A DNA stretch of 64,000 bases from Salinigranum salinum (lineage in GTDB: Archaea > Halobacteriota > Halobacteria > Halobacteriales > Haloferacaceae), in assembly GCF_009176545.1 (NCBI RefSeq), contig NZ_VTOJ01000001.1, positions 1,426,001-1,490,000 on the forward strand. Reading direction: 5' to 3'. Position 1 is the first letter of the stretch. Every line of letters starts with the position of its first letter. Shown in pieces: positions 8,671-17,187 of the stretch. The notes beneath the pieces are model-generated. The model ran no database searches, was not told where the DNA came from, and saw nothing but the letters and a program-made list of their open reading frames with translations. Both the position numbers and the translations under genes were made by a program.

Positions 8671-9363
8671 TCAGAGTGGGATGGGGAGGAACGACAGCCA
8701 CTCGAGGACCCGCTCGGGCGGAATGAGCGGTGGGTGGAGGACGAGCCAGTCGAGGAGCGCGAGCCCCAGCCCGTGGGCGACGATCGAGGGGAAGATGGAG
8801 TTGGCGTCGTAGTCGACGGCCCCGAAGAGGACGTCCGTGGGGCCCGACAGCAGGAGTTCGATCGGTGGCTTGCCGACGTGGTGGAGGGCGTACACCACGG
8901 GAGAGATGAAGACGCTCTTGAAGCCGATCTCCTCGCGGACCCCCACGCAGAGGAGGCCGCGGTAGTACGTCTCGGCGGCGATCACGACGACCAGCTGCTG
9001 GAGCGCGTGCGGGACGAACGCGCCGAGCGCCGTCGACGTCTCCCACATCGGGTAGTACGCCCGGATCGTGGGGAGCGAGGAGCCGACGAGATAGAAGGGG
9101 AGGACGAACAGCGCGACGAGCACGGCGTTGCGGACGGCGCGACGGTCGATCCGCCAGCCGAGGTGTCGGCCGTGCGTGACCGCGAGGGCGGCCGGGAGTG
9201 CGATGAACACGACCGCATCGCGGAGGACGCGCATCGTGAGGTCCCCTCGCGGGACGTTCCACGCGCTCCAGAGCACCGAGAGGAAGATCCCGGCGAGCAG
9301 CGTCCGCTGTACCCACGAGAGGTGTTCGAGCCGCCCGAGCGAGAACCGTTCGAGTCGCGTCAC
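8671..9363 (-). CDS. CPBP family intramembrane protease (Abi/CAAX-type)
   Basis: 230 residues with about six hydrophobic helices. The glutamic-protease signature of CPBP enzymes is visible: AAETYYRG (Glu131, Arg135), ALHHVG (His161/162) and VAHGLGLALLD (His197). The first Glu of the usual E-E pair is Ala here, so E-x3-R is kept but the doublet is not. Family members cleave prenylated or other membrane substrates or act in peptide self-immunity; the substrate here is unknown. It starts 4 bp after the DUF5789-type gene and is presumably co-transcribed with it. Confidence 0.88.
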   Translation of the reverse strand: MTRLERFSLGRLEHLSWVQRTLLAGIFLSVLWSAWNVPRGDLTMRVLRDAVVFIALPAALAVTHGRHLGWRIDRRAVRNAVLVALFVLPFYLVGSSLPTIRAYYPMWETSTALGAFVPHALQQLVVVIAAETYYRGLLCVGVREEIGFKSVFISPVVYALHHVGKPPIELLLSGPTDVLFGAVDYDANSIFPSIVAHGLGLALLDWLVLHPPLIPPERVLEWLSFLPIPL

Positions 9364-9367
9364 GCCC

Positions 9368-9655
9368 TCACTCGGTCTGGACGGGCCCGTTCCCGACGGC
9401 GTCCTCGACGGCCGACACGAACGACTGTCGCCCGTCGAAGTAGGTCACGTCGACCGACTCGAGCACGTCGGCCAGCGTCTGCGGGCCGCCGGGGGTGCGG
9501 ACGACGCTCTCGCCTTCCTTCTCGACCACGCGGCTCTTCTCGTGGGGCCAGGTCAATCGCGAGGCGATCCGGGCGAGCGGCTGTCCCTCGACGGCCTCGC
9601 GCTCGCCGAGTTCGACGACAGGTCCCTCCTCCGCTTCGTCTTCGTCGTCTGCCAT
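9368..9655 (-). CDS. Conserved haloarchaeal protein (DUF5789-like)
   Basis: 95 residues, acidic and soluble. Recognisable haloarchaeal family pattern: an acidic start (MADDEDEAEEGPVVELGE), ASRLTWPHEKSRV, VRTPGGPQTLADVL and VTYFDGRQSFVSAVEDAVG. The family is widespread in haloarchaea with no known function. A TTAAT-containing element about 26 nt upstream fits leaderless transcription from ATG 9655. It is the first gene of a pair with the CPBP protease. Confidence 0.85.
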   Translation of the reverse strand: MADDEDEAEEGPVVELGEREAVEGQPLARIASRLTWPHEKSRVVEKEGESVVRTPGGPQTLADVLESVDVTYFDGRQSFVSAVEDAVGNGPVQTE

Positions 9656-9857
9656 GCGAGTCGCTTGGCAATCGCCGACATTAATCCCTTCCCTTCCCGT
9701 CCGTGCCTGTCGACTATCGTCCCGTCCGTTCCCGTCGATCCGTCTCGCCCGTGGCTGTCGATCCGTCCCCACCCCGCTCGGCCGAACAGCCGACGGCGTC
9801 GGTGTCATGCGACCGTCTGACGTAGCGTTTTGTGTACGGGCAGTGTATCACGGGCGT

Positions 9858-10883
9858 ATGACCAGTCTCTCGGAGGTGTACACCGGGGAGGGACGGTCGG
9901 GCGAACACCGCCCGGACCTCCGGCGGCTGTACGCGGGTGTGGGCCTCTTCCTGGCCGGCGCACTGCTCGTCCTGAGCGGCATCCTCGTCGCGGCGACCGA
10001 CGTCCTGTACACGACTGCGACGGCTCAGGGGATCACGAACGGCCGTCACGTCGGCGGCGTCCTCGGCGGGATCGGCGTCCCGGCCGTCTTCCTCGGCGTC
10101 CTGACGATCCTCCCCTCGAAAACACGGACGCGCGCGGCCGCCGTCGTCGGGGCCAGCATCGCCGTCCTCGGCGTCGGCATGTTCTGGCACGCCTACCCGT
10201 GTCAGTGGTCCGGGTCGAACTGCGGCGCGGGGTTGATGGATCTCACTCTCCCCACCGTGGGCGTCTACTTCTTCGGGCTCATCACGACGTTCTGGTGGCT
10301 CTTCGTCGGCATCGCCAACTTCAAGACCCGCAACGCTCCGGGCGGCACGGTCCGGATGGAGGTCACCCGACAGGGAGAGACGAAGGTCGTCGAGATACCG
10401 AAACCCGGTGCCGGCAGCGTCGGCCTCTTCGGCTCACAGCCCGACGGCGGCGTCGAGACGCAGACCGGCACCGAGGGGACCGGCGACGGTGCCTCGTGGA
10501 GTTCCGCGATGTTCTCACCGACGTCGTCGTCCTCGCCGTCGCCCTCGTCCTCGTCGGCGGGAACCGCCACGTCGTCGCACTCGTCTTCGTCGTCTTCGTC
10601 GTCGACCCCCCGCCGGGCACAGGCCGCCTCGACGACCGCCTCCGACGGCGGTGCGTCCTCCTCTGACATCCGCTCCCCACTGGACGGGAGTGGCGACGAC
10701 GGCACGGAGTTCCTGTCCAACCCGGGCGACGAACCCCGACCACGACAGGTCGGCGACACCTACTGCGGCAACTGCCAGCACTTCGACTACGTCCGCACCG
10801 ACGCGGGCATCCAGCCGTACTGCGGTCTCCACGACGAACTGATGGACGACATGGACGCCTGCGAGGAGTGGACGCGGCGCTGA
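9858..10883 (+). CDS. Haloarchaeal four-helix membrane protein with C-terminal Cys-rich zinc-ribbon-like tail
   Basis: 341 residues. Four transmembrane helices lie in the first 160 residues (LFLAGALLVLSGILVAATDV, a glycine-rich second helix, VVGASIAVLGVGMFWHAY, VGVYFFGLITTFWWLFVGI). Then come a short basic/hydrophobic region, a roughly 100-residue Ser/Thr/Pro-rich disordered linker (runs of Ser at about 215-250), and a C-terminal domain with TYCGNCQHFDYV, YCGLHDE and DACEEW. The four Cys plus His look like a metal-binding knuckle. The linker and Cys tail suggest a membrane-tethered cytosolic binding module. Function unknown. It is divergent from the DUF5789-like gene. Confidence 0.85.
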   Translation: MTSLSEVYTGEGRSGEHRPDLRRLYAGVGLFLAGALLVLSGILVAATDVLYTTATAQGITNGRHVGGVLGGIGVPAVFLGVLTILPSKTRTRAAAVVGASIAVLGVGMFWHAYPCQWSGSNCGAGLMDLTLPTVGVYFFGLITTFWWLFVGIANFKTRNAPGGTVRMEVTRQGETKVVEIPKPGAGSVGLFGSQPDGGVETQTGTEGTGDGASWSSAMFSPTSSSSPSPSSSSAGTATSSHSSSSSSSSTPRRAQAASTTASDGGASSSDIRSPLDGSGDDGTEFLSNPGDEPRPRQVGDTYCGNCQHFDYVRTDAGIQPYCGLHDELMDDMDACEEWTRR

Positions 10884-10912
10884 AGACGGAGGCGCGTCAG
10901 GTCCGTTTCCGA

Positions 10913-10935
10913 CCCGCTTTTCACACGTTTCTGTC
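10913..10935 (+). terminator. T-rich terminator candidate after 10883 gene
   Basis: Oligo-T runs (CTTTT, GTTTCT) about 30-50 bp after the stop codon, in otherwise GC-rich DNA between convergent genes, fit archaeal U-tract termination. Confidence 0.35.
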
Positions 10936-11066
10936 ACGAACCGTGTCCGCGTCGAACGCTGTTCCTGTGACGACGTGTCCCTCGACAGAGACGTCGGACG
11001 CCGAGTGACTCTGGCTCGCCCGACGCACCGACGGTGGCACCGGGCTCACACTGAAGCGGTGAACCC

Positions 11067-11525
11067 TCACAGCCCCGCGATCCGCTCCCGCACGTCGTCC
11101 CAGTGGCTCCCCTTCCAGAACACCTGGCCGCAGTCACGACAGCGGTAACACGCCGTGTCACCGGGGTCGGGCGCGTAGTCGGGGACGTCCCCGTGTTCGT
11201 CGATCGCGTCGACCGGACCGTTGCACCGACCGCACCGCGCGGGCGTCCCCGCGAGCGACAGCTCGAACCCCGCTGATCGGAGTTCGCGGAGCTGGTCGTC
11301 GATCTCGCGCGCGTCGATGCGGACGCTGCCGGGGACCCGCGCGGCCAGCTGCCGGTCCCGCGTGAGGAGCGCTCTCCCCTCGGATTCGGCCACGGCGCGG
11401 AGGTCGTCGTCGGCCTCGATCCCGCGGTCGAGCGCGTACGCCGCGTCGTAGCCGCACATGCGGAGGTATCTGGCGAGCTTGCCCAGCATGGCGTCGAGGA
11501 GGAGTCGGTCGGACGGGTCGGCCAT
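11067..11525 (-). CDS. Mut7-C RNase domain protein
   Basis: 152 residues. The N-terminal PIN-like Mut7-C fold is clear: LLLDAMLGKLARYLRMCGYD with the metal-binding Asp at residue 11, EADDDLRAVAESEGRALLTR, then a zinc ribbon with CGRC and CYRCRDCGQVFWKGSHW. Family members are predicted metal-dependent RNases fused to a zinc ribbon. The gene begins 5 bp after the stop of polX and is the third gene of a DUF5788-polX-Mut7C operon, linking it to nucleic-acid processing. The real substrate is unknown. Confidence 0.9.
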   Translation of the reverse strand: MADPSDRLLLDAMLGKLARYLRMCGYDAAYALDRGIEADDDLRAVAESEGRALLTRDRQLAARVPGSVRIDAREIDDQLRELRSAGFELSLAGTPARCGRCNGPVDAIDEHGDVPDYAPDPGDTACYRCRDCGQVFWKGSHWDDVRERIAGL

Positions 11526-11530
11526 CGGCG

Positions 11531-13285
11531 TCAGTCCAGGTCGAGGAACCCACGGAGGTCGCCCACGCTCGCGGTGTTGAGCACGTCCGCGGCCTCGGCC
11601 CACCCCCGGCGCGCCGTGTGGACGCCGTAGCGGGCGTAGTCGAGTTCGGCGGGCGCGTGCGCGTCGGTGTTGACGACGACGCGTGCCCCCGCCTCGACGG
11701 CGGCGCGGACGCCCGGGCCCGGGAGGTCGAGCCGATGTGGGTTCGCGTTCACTTCCAGCGCCGTCCCCGCCTCGGCCGCGGCTTCCGCGATGCGCTCGTA
11801 GTCGAGTTCCAGCCCCGGTCGGCGATTCAACAGCCGGCCGCTCGGGTGGCCGAGCACGTCCACCTCGGGGTGTTCGACCGCGCGCACGAGCCGCTCGGTC
11901 GCCGCCTCGCGCCCCTGGTCGAGCGCCGAGTGGGGTGAGGCGACCACGACGTCCAGCCGCTCGAGCAGCGACTCGCCGACCGAGAGCCCGCCCTCGGCGT
12001 CGACGTTCGCCTCCACGCCGTGGAACACCTCGATCTCGACCGTGTCGGCCGCCTCTTCGACCGCGTCGGCCTGCTCCTCGAGTTCCGCGTCCGAGAGACC
12101 GACGCCGCCGACCATCCCCGGACCGGTGGCGTGGTCGGTCACCGCGTGGTAGTCGTACCCCCGCTCTTCGGCTCCGGCGAGCATCTCTGCGATGGTGGCG
12201 CGTCCGTCCGACCACTCTGTGTGGGTGTGGAGGTCGCCACGAATCTGATCGGTCGTCACGAGCGCCGGGAGGTCGTCCGCCGCCGCCGCGGCGATCTCAC
12301 CGGTGTCCTCTCTGAGCTCGGGTGGGATCCACGCGAGGTCCAGCGCCGCGTACATCTCCTCCTCGGTTGTGCCTGCGACCCGCTCGCCGACACGCTGACC
12401 GGCGTCGGGGTCGTCGACGCCCGAGACGTCGAAGACGCCGTACTCGTTCATCTTCAGGTCGCGCGCGATGGCGCGGTTGCGGAGCGAGACGTTGTGTTCC
12501 TTGCTCCCGGTGAAGTACTGCAGCGCCGCCCCGAACTCGTCGGGGACGACGACGCGGAGGTCGACCCGGGTCCCGTCGGCCCGCACCGACGCCTTGCTCG
12601 TCCCGCTCTCGATGACGCTCGTCGCGTCCTCCCAGTCGGTGAACGCCGCGACGACGCGCTCGGCCGCCGCCGAGGCGACCAGCACGTCCACGTCGCCGAT
12701 GGTCTCGCGCCACCGGCGGATGGAGCCGGCGACCGCGACGTCGCCAACGGCGTCGTGCCCGTCGAGGTGTGCGAGCACGTCGTCCGCGACCGGGCGTGCC
12801 TCGCCCAGGAGCGATCGCTCGCGCGACTGCCGGGCGAATGGGATGTTCTCGAGGATGTTCTCCTCGGTCTTCTCGCCGAACCCCTTCACCTCGCGGATCT
12901 CTTCGTTGCGAGCGGCGGCTTCGAGGTCGTCGAGCGTCTCGATACCCAGCGCCTCGTAGAGGCGGCCGACGGTCTTCGGACCGACGCCCTCGACGCGTGT
13001 CAGGCCGGCCATGTCGACCGGGAGGGCCGCGCGGGCGTCCTCCAGCTCCTCGATCTCGCCGGTCTCGAAGTACTCTATCACCTTCGATGAGATGGCGTCG
13101 CCGACGCCGTCGATCTCCGCCAGCGCCGCCTCGCCCTCCGTCGCGACGTCCTCGATCGGTCGGGGGTACTCGCGGATGTTCTCGGCGGCTCGCCGGTAGG
13201 AGTTCGGTTTGTACGAGACGTCCTGCGCCTCCAGCAGGTCGGCAAACTCCTCGAACAGCCCCGCGATCTCGTCGTTCCGGCTCAT
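11531..13285 (-). CDS. polX: DNA polymerase/3'-5' exonuclease PolX
   Basis: 584 residues. An N-terminal 8-kDa domain and two helix-hairpin-helix motifs (EIDGVGDAIS, VEGVGPKTVGRLY) precede a family X palm with catalytic Asp198, Asp200 (IGDVDVLVAS) and Asp242 (RVDLRVV). The C-terminal PHP domain (about 349-575) carries the metal-binding nuclease motifs GDLHTHTEWSDG, AVTDHA, GVEAN, ASPHSAL, LGHPSGRLL and NTDAHAP. In this family the polymerase fills gaps in base-excision repair and the PHP domain gives exonuclease or phosphoesterase activity. Both active sites look intact. It overlaps the DUF5788-like gene by 4 bp (ATGA) and is followed by the Mut7-C gene. Confidence 0.96.
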   Translation of the reverse strand: MSRNDEIAGLFEEFADLLEAQDVSYKPNSYRRAAENIREYPRPIEDVATEGEAALAEIDGVGDAISSKVIEYFETGEIEELEDARAALPVDMAGLTRVEGVGPKTVGRLYEALGIETLDDLEAAARNEEIREVKGFGEKTEENILENIPFARQSRERSLLGEARPVADDVLAHLDGHDAVGDVAVAGSIRRWRETIGDVDVLVASAAAERVVAAFTDWEDATSVIESGTSKASVRADGTRVDLRVVVPDEFGAALQYFTGSKEHNVSLRNRAIARDLKMNEYGVFDVSGVDDPDAGQRVGERVAGTTEEEMYAALDLAWIPPELREDTGEIAAAAADDLPALVTTDQIRGDLHTHTEWSDGRATIAEMLAGAEERGYDYHAVTDHATGPGMVGGVGLSDAELEEQADAVEEAADTVEIEVFHGVEANVDAEGGLSVGESLLERLDVVVASPHSALDQGREAATERLVRAVEHPEVDVLGHPSGRLLNRRPGLELDYERIAEAAAEAGTALEVNANPHRLDLPGPGVRAAVEAGARVVVNTDAHAPAELDYARYGVHTARRGWAEAADVLNTASVGDLRGFLDLD

Positions 13286-13719
13286 CGTCGGTTCGGTTTG
13301 TTCGCGTCCTCTCTCCCCAGCGCCTGCCGGAGGAACTTCATCCACCGCTTCTGGTCGGCGGCCTGCTGGGCCTTGGCCTCGCGTTCGAGGTCCGTCGGGC
13401 GGAGCTGTTCGAGGGCGTTCAGTGCCCGGTCGATACCGACGATGCTCTCGACGAGCGTCTCGCCCTCCTCGTAGGTGACCTCGTTTCGCTCGATCCGCTG
13501 GAGGCGTTGCAGTCGCTCGCGGCGGAGGTTCTTCTTCGCACGCTCGACCCGATCGTGCTCGCCGGGCGGAATGGTGTCCCGTCGTTTGATCTCGAAGACG
13601 AACTCCCGGAGGTTCACCTCCTCTCCCTGGACCGTGATCCGGTCGGGGATGTCCGCGCCGACGGTCGCGCCCTCCCGGTTGACGCGCTCCAACAGCTGTT
13701 TCTGCTGGTACTCTTTCAC
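13282..13719 (-). CDS. Haloarchaeal DUF5788-like protein
   Basis: 145 residues from GTG 13719. A highly charged helical protein: VKEYQQKQLLERVNREGATV, IPDRITVQGEEVNLREFVFE, ERAKKNLRRERLQRLQRIE, VESIVGIDRALNALEQL, ending in a basic tail. The Lys/Arg-rich helices could bind nucleic acid, but no known fold is evident. The family is confined to haloarchaea. Its stop overlaps the polX start (ATGA), so it is the first gene of the repair operon and is probably translated together with PolX. The GTG was chosen because upstream codons are not family-like; no ATG occurs nearby. Confidence 0.85.
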   Translation of the reverse strand: MKEYQQKQLLERVNREGATVGADIPDRITVQGEEVNLREFVFEIKRRDTIPPGEHDRVERAKKNLRRERLQRLQRIERNEVTYEEGETLVESIVGIDRALNALEQLRPTDLEREAKAQQAADQKRWMKFLRQALGREDANKPNRR

Positions 13720-14114
13720 AGTCGTCGTTGTCGGGCGGCGGACTTTGGTGTTGCTCCTCCGGCACGGCCGACCAGCGGGGAAACGTCCGGCGTCTCCGAG
13801 GTGAGACGGCCGCCGTCTCCAGCGCGTTCCGTCCGAACCCGCCGTCGCGACGACTCCACCGGATGCGGTATCTCGGGCACGTCTCGGTGTGGCGAATCGT
13901 GACTGCCGTGCCGACGGGATTCGCTGTCGATCGCACATCGGGTCTGGCAACAGCCGGCGGTGTCGTCTCCACCGTACAGGGCACGGGACGCGTTCCGGTC
14001 GAAGCGCGGACCGGTGTGGACTGCTTGAAGAGCCGGGACGTGTAGCGGGCGCATTCTGTCCGCGTTTGACGCTGGAGAAGACACTTACCTCGAGCCGGTG
14101 TTCGATCGGACGGT
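13720..14114. other. Divergent intergenic region, no gene seen
   Basis: This 395-bp stretch separates the leftward DUF5788-polX operon from a rightward zinc microprotein. It shows no convincing codon-biased frame and no RNA-like fold by eye. The only element noted is CTTACC at 14084-14089, the TATA-like box of the microprotein. Confidence 0.5.
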
Positions 14115-14288
14115 ATGGTACACTGCCCCGAGTGTGACGGCGAAATCGCCGACGAATCGGACGTCGAGTTCGTCGACCTCGACTCGAAGATGGCCGGACT
14201 CTTCAGATCCTCCAAACGGTTCTACGTCGTCGCGTGTAGCGACTGTGGCGCCGCCATCGGAAGCGGTGTCGCCGGTGGCGGCGGCTGA
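14115..14288 (+). CDS. Zinc-ribbon microprotein
   Basis: 57 residues with two Cys pairs, HCPECDGEI and ACSDCGAAIG, separated by an acidic then basic linker (FVDLDSKMAGLFRSSKRF). This is the layout of haloarchaeal small zinc-finger proteins, several of which are known to affect growth, stress or motility phenotypes. The tail is Gly-rich. The start ATG lies 28 nt after CTTACC (leaderless spacing). There is no neighbour within 300 bp on either side, so the role cannot be inferred. Confidence 0.8.
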   Translation: MVHCPECDGEIADESDVEFVDLDSKMAGLFRSSKRFYVVACSDCGAAIGSGVAGGGG

Positions 14289-14598
14289 GAGCCGGTCACT
14301 GGCCGCGTCACCGTCTTCGAACGCTGCTCACGACGCCCAGTCACCTCTCGGCTGTTCGTCGATGCGGGTGTGAACACCCGATCTGATCGCCTCGGGTGCG
14401 CGAGCAGAGCGAGCGCACCGCTCCTCACGAAACGCCCGGACGAAAACGTGCCGTGACTCGCGCCCGGAGGCGCTCGGGAGACGACCTACCCGGTCGCGAC
14501 TCCAGGCACCGACCTCCCGTCTCTCTCCGAGAGCCGCGACGTCTCCGGGCCGCTGACAGAAAAGAACCTTCTTGTGTCCCTCCTCGGAATGGGTCGGT
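14289..14598. other. Intergenic region, nothing identified
   Basis: 310 bp between the zinc microprotein and the phosphatase-superfamily gene. It has no coding bias and no repeats beyond short GC-rich hairpin-capable segments around 14395-14430 (gcgcgagcagagcgagcgc). Confidence 0.4.
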
Positions 14599-15984
14599 AT
14601 GGGATTGTTCGACCGATTGCGCGGGACCGACCACCCGCGCGTCGCCTTCATCGGAATCGACGGGGTTCCGTTCACGCTCCTCTCGGAGCACCCCGACGAG
14701 TTCCCGAACGTCGCGGCGCTCATCGACGAGGGGAGCGCCGGCCCGATCGACAGCATCGTTCCCCCCGAATCCAGCGCCTGCTGGCCCGCGCTCACGACCG
14801 GCGTCAACCCCGGTGAGACGGGCGTCTACGGCTTTCAGGACCGCGAGATCGGCTCGTACGACACGTACGTCCCGATGGGCCGCGACGTGCAGGCGACCCG
14901 GCTCTGGGACCGCGTCAGCCAGGACGGTCGCGACGCCACCGTGCTCAACGTCCCCGTCACCTTCCCCCCACAGCGGAACGTCCAGCGCATGGTGTCGGGC
15001 TTCCTCTCACCCTCGGTCGAGAAGGGCGCGTACCCCGACGAACTCCGCGACTACCTCCAGTCGATCGACTACGCCATCGACGTCAACGCCAAACTCGGCC
15101 ACAAGGAGGACAAGACCGAGTTCATGGAGGACGCCCACCGCACCCTCGACGCGCGGTTCGAGGCGTTCAGCCACTACCTCTCCCAGGACGACTGGGACCT
15201 CTTCTTCGGCGTCTTCATGACCACGGATCGGGTCAACCACTTCCTGTTCAAGGATTACGAGCGTCTGAAGCCCGGTGCGACCGGCGACACCGAGGGGCTG
15301 AAAGAGGAGAACCGCGAGCTGTTCCTCGACTTCTACCGGCAGGTCGACGAGTATCTCGGGGAGATCCGAGCGATGCTCCCCGACGACGTGACGCTCGTCG
15401 TCGCCTCCGACCACGGCTTCACCTCGCTCGACTACGAGGTCAACTGCAACGCGTGGCTCCAGGAGAACGGCTGGCTCTCGTACGACGACGACGACCACGA
15501 GGAGCTCGGCGACATCGCCGACGACGCGCGGGCGTACTCGCTCATCCCCGGCCGGTTCTACGTCAACCTCGAGGGGCGCGAACCCCGCGGCTCGGTGCCA
15601 CAGGAGGAGTACGAGGCGGTCCGCGACGAACTCAAATCGGAGCTAGAGGCGTGGGAGTCGCCCGACGGCCGGAAGGTCGCCGATCGGGTCGTCGAGAAGG
15701 AGGAAGCCTTCCGCGGCGACCACGACGAGATCGCCCCCGATCTCGTGATCGTCCCGAACCACGGCTTCGACCTCAAGTCCGGATTCAAAGAAAAGGAGTC
15801 GGTGTTCTCGCAGGGACCGCGCAACGGGATGCACTCGTTCGACAACGCGACGCTCCTCGTCGACGATCCCGGCGTCACGGTCGAGGACGCCGACCTGTTC
15901 GACATCGCGCCGACGATCCTCGACCTGATGGAGCTCGACTTCTCCCGCTCCGCGTTCGACGGCGGCAGCCTCGTCCAGCAGTGA
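14599..15984 (+). CDS. Alkaline phosphatase superfamily protein (type I phosphodiesterase/nucleotide pyrophosphatase-like)
   Basis: 461 residues. Metal-site motifs of the alkaline phosphatase fold are present: FIGIDGVPFTLL (first Asp), PPESSACWPALTTGVNPGET carrying the Ser/Thr nucleophile region, TTDRVNHFLF, VASDHGF and the late GMHSFDNATLL. This is the AP-superfamily subfamily of archaeal phosphohydrolases that includes nucleotide pyrophosphatases and phosphodiesterases; the substrate is unknown. There is no signal peptide, so it should act in the cytosol. ATG 14599 gives the family-like start MGLFDRLRG; a GTG 27 bp upstream is also in frame. It ends 5 bp from the convergent cetZ. Confidence 0.9.
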   Translation: MGLFDRLRGTDHPRVAFIGIDGVPFTLLSEHPDEFPNVAALIDEGSAGPIDSIVPPESSACWPALTTGVNPGETGVYGFQDREIGSYDTYVPMGRDVQATRLWDRVSQDGRDATVLNVPVTFPPQRNVQRMVSGFLSPSVEKGAYPDELRDYLQSIDYAIDVNAKLGHKEDKTEFMEDAHRTLDARFEAFSHYLSQDDWDLFFGVFMTTDRVNHFLFKDYERLKPGATGDTEGLKEENRELFLDFYRQVDEYLGEIRAMLPDDVTLVVASDHGFTSLDYEVNCNAWLQENGWLSYDDDDHEELGDIADDARAYSLIPGRFYVNLEGREPRGSVPQEEYEAVRDELKSELEAWESPDGRKVADRVVEKEEAFRGDHDEIAPDLVIVPNHGFDLKSGFKEKESVFSQGPRNGMHSFDNATLLVDDPGVTVEDADLFDIAPTILDLMELDFSRSAFDGGSLVQQ

Positions 15985-15989
15985 GCTGA

Positions 15990-17087
15990 TCAGGTGAGGT
16001 CGTCGAGTTCGTCGACGGCCCACCCCGACGCGCCCTCCGAGTTCGCGGTCTCCGCCACGGCCGTGGGGTCGGCCTGTGCCTCGCGTGCACGCTCGAAGAA
16101 GCGCTCGACCCGCGGGGTCCGCTCGACCCCACTCAGGAGGACGAGCGACGCGATCTTCCCGGTGGCGAGCGGGAAGTCGCCGCCGCGGACCTGCATGCTC
16201 CCCGTCTCGTCTTCGACCCAGCGTCGCGCCCGTTCGACGCCTTTCCGGGGGATCGCCTCCGACCGGCCGGCCACGACGACGAGCGCCGCGTCCGCCGTCG
16301 TCGCGTCGGGGACGCTCGTCCCCGTCAGGAGCGCCCGCCGGGCGGTACTGGTGACGACCGAGACGTTCTCGCCGGCGTCGGGCGCGGCGGTCGCGTCCGC
16401 GTAGCCGACCGCCGCGAGCTGGCCGTTGCGCAGCGTGTTGACGATCTCCGAGGCGTCGACGACCGACTCCGCGACCTCCTGTCCGGTATCGACTTCGCCG
16501 GCGGCGAGCAGGAGCCCGAGCCGGCGTGCGATGGCCTCGTTGATGCGGTCGTAGCCGTCACCGAGGCTCTCACCGCCCTGTCGGAAGGCGTCGTTGTCGA
16601 CGAGAAGCACCGCGTCGGCCTCCCGGGCGAGCGTCTTCAGCGACCGGCCCGCGTTCGCCTGGTAGAGCGCCCCCTCGTCGCGCCCCGGGAGGACGCCGAT
16701 CGCGTAGACGGGGCGGTCGTACACCCGTTTCAGCTCCTGTGCGAGCACCGGCGCACCTCCCGAGCCGGTGCCCCCACCGAGCCCCGCCACGAGGAAGATG
16801 GCGTCCACCTCGGACCTGACGGTGACGGCGTCGAGCACCTCGTTCGCGTCCTCGCGCATCACCTGTGCGCCGAGTTCGTTGTCGCCCCCGACGCCGTGGC
16901 CGGAGACACGGGACTGTCCGACGAGGAGTGACTGGACGGCTCGTGGGAGGGACTGGAGGTCGGCTGTGGCGGTGTTGACCGCGTACGCGCCACGGACGGC
17001 ACCGTGTCCTCCGGCGGCATCGAACGCGTGGAGGGCACTGACGAGCTTTCCGCCCGCCTGACCGACCCCGATCAGGACGGATCTCAT
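15990..17087 (-). CDS. cetZ: CetZ tubulin-like cytoskeletal GTPase
   Basis: 365 residues. The N-terminal GTP-binding fold has VLIGVGQAGGKLVSALHAF and the tubulin/FtsZ signature LGGGTGSGGAP (residues 103-113). GVLPGRDEG and VDNDAFRQGGESLGDGYDRIN are typical of CetZ, the haloarchaeal FtsZ/tubulin relatives that control cell shape and motility-linked rod formation rather than division. It lacks an FtsZ C-terminal tail. There are several CetZ paralogs in most haloarchaea; this sequence alone does not say whether it is CetZ1 or another. It is divergent from the filament-like gene cluster that starts at 17188. Confidence 0.94.
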   Translation of the reverse strand: MRSVLIGVGQAGGKLVSALHAFDAAGGHGAVRGAYAVNTATADLQSLPRAVQSLLVGQSRVSGHGVGGDNELGAQVMREDANEVLDAVTVRSEVDAIFLVAGLGGGTGSGGAPVLAQELKRVYDRPVYAIGVLPGRDEGALYQANAGRSLKTLAREADAVLLVDNDAFRQGGESLGDGYDRINEAIARRLGLLLAAGEVDTGQEVAESVVDASEIVNTLRNGQLAAVGYADATAAPDAGENVSVVTSTARRALLTGTSVPDATTADAALVVVAGRSEAIPRKGVERARRWVEDETGSMQVRGGDFPLATGKIASLVLLSGVERTPRVERFFERAREAQADPTAVAETANSEGASGWAVDELDDLT

Positions 17088-17155
17088 GCTTCGAGCGTGT
17101 AACTATCAGTGCTTCATCCTTTCGATCCGTCAGATTCGACCGGTTCTTCCCGAGC

Positions 17156-17164
17156 GTTTATGTG
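17156..17164 (+). promoter_or_regulatory. TATA-like box opening the type IV filament-like cluster
   Basis: GTTTATGTG is centred about 28 nt before ATG 17188. It is the leaderless promoter candidate for the overlapping genes from 17188 to 21950. Confidence 0.55.
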
Positions 17165-17187
17165 GGAGAACGCGGCCACCCGGTCGC

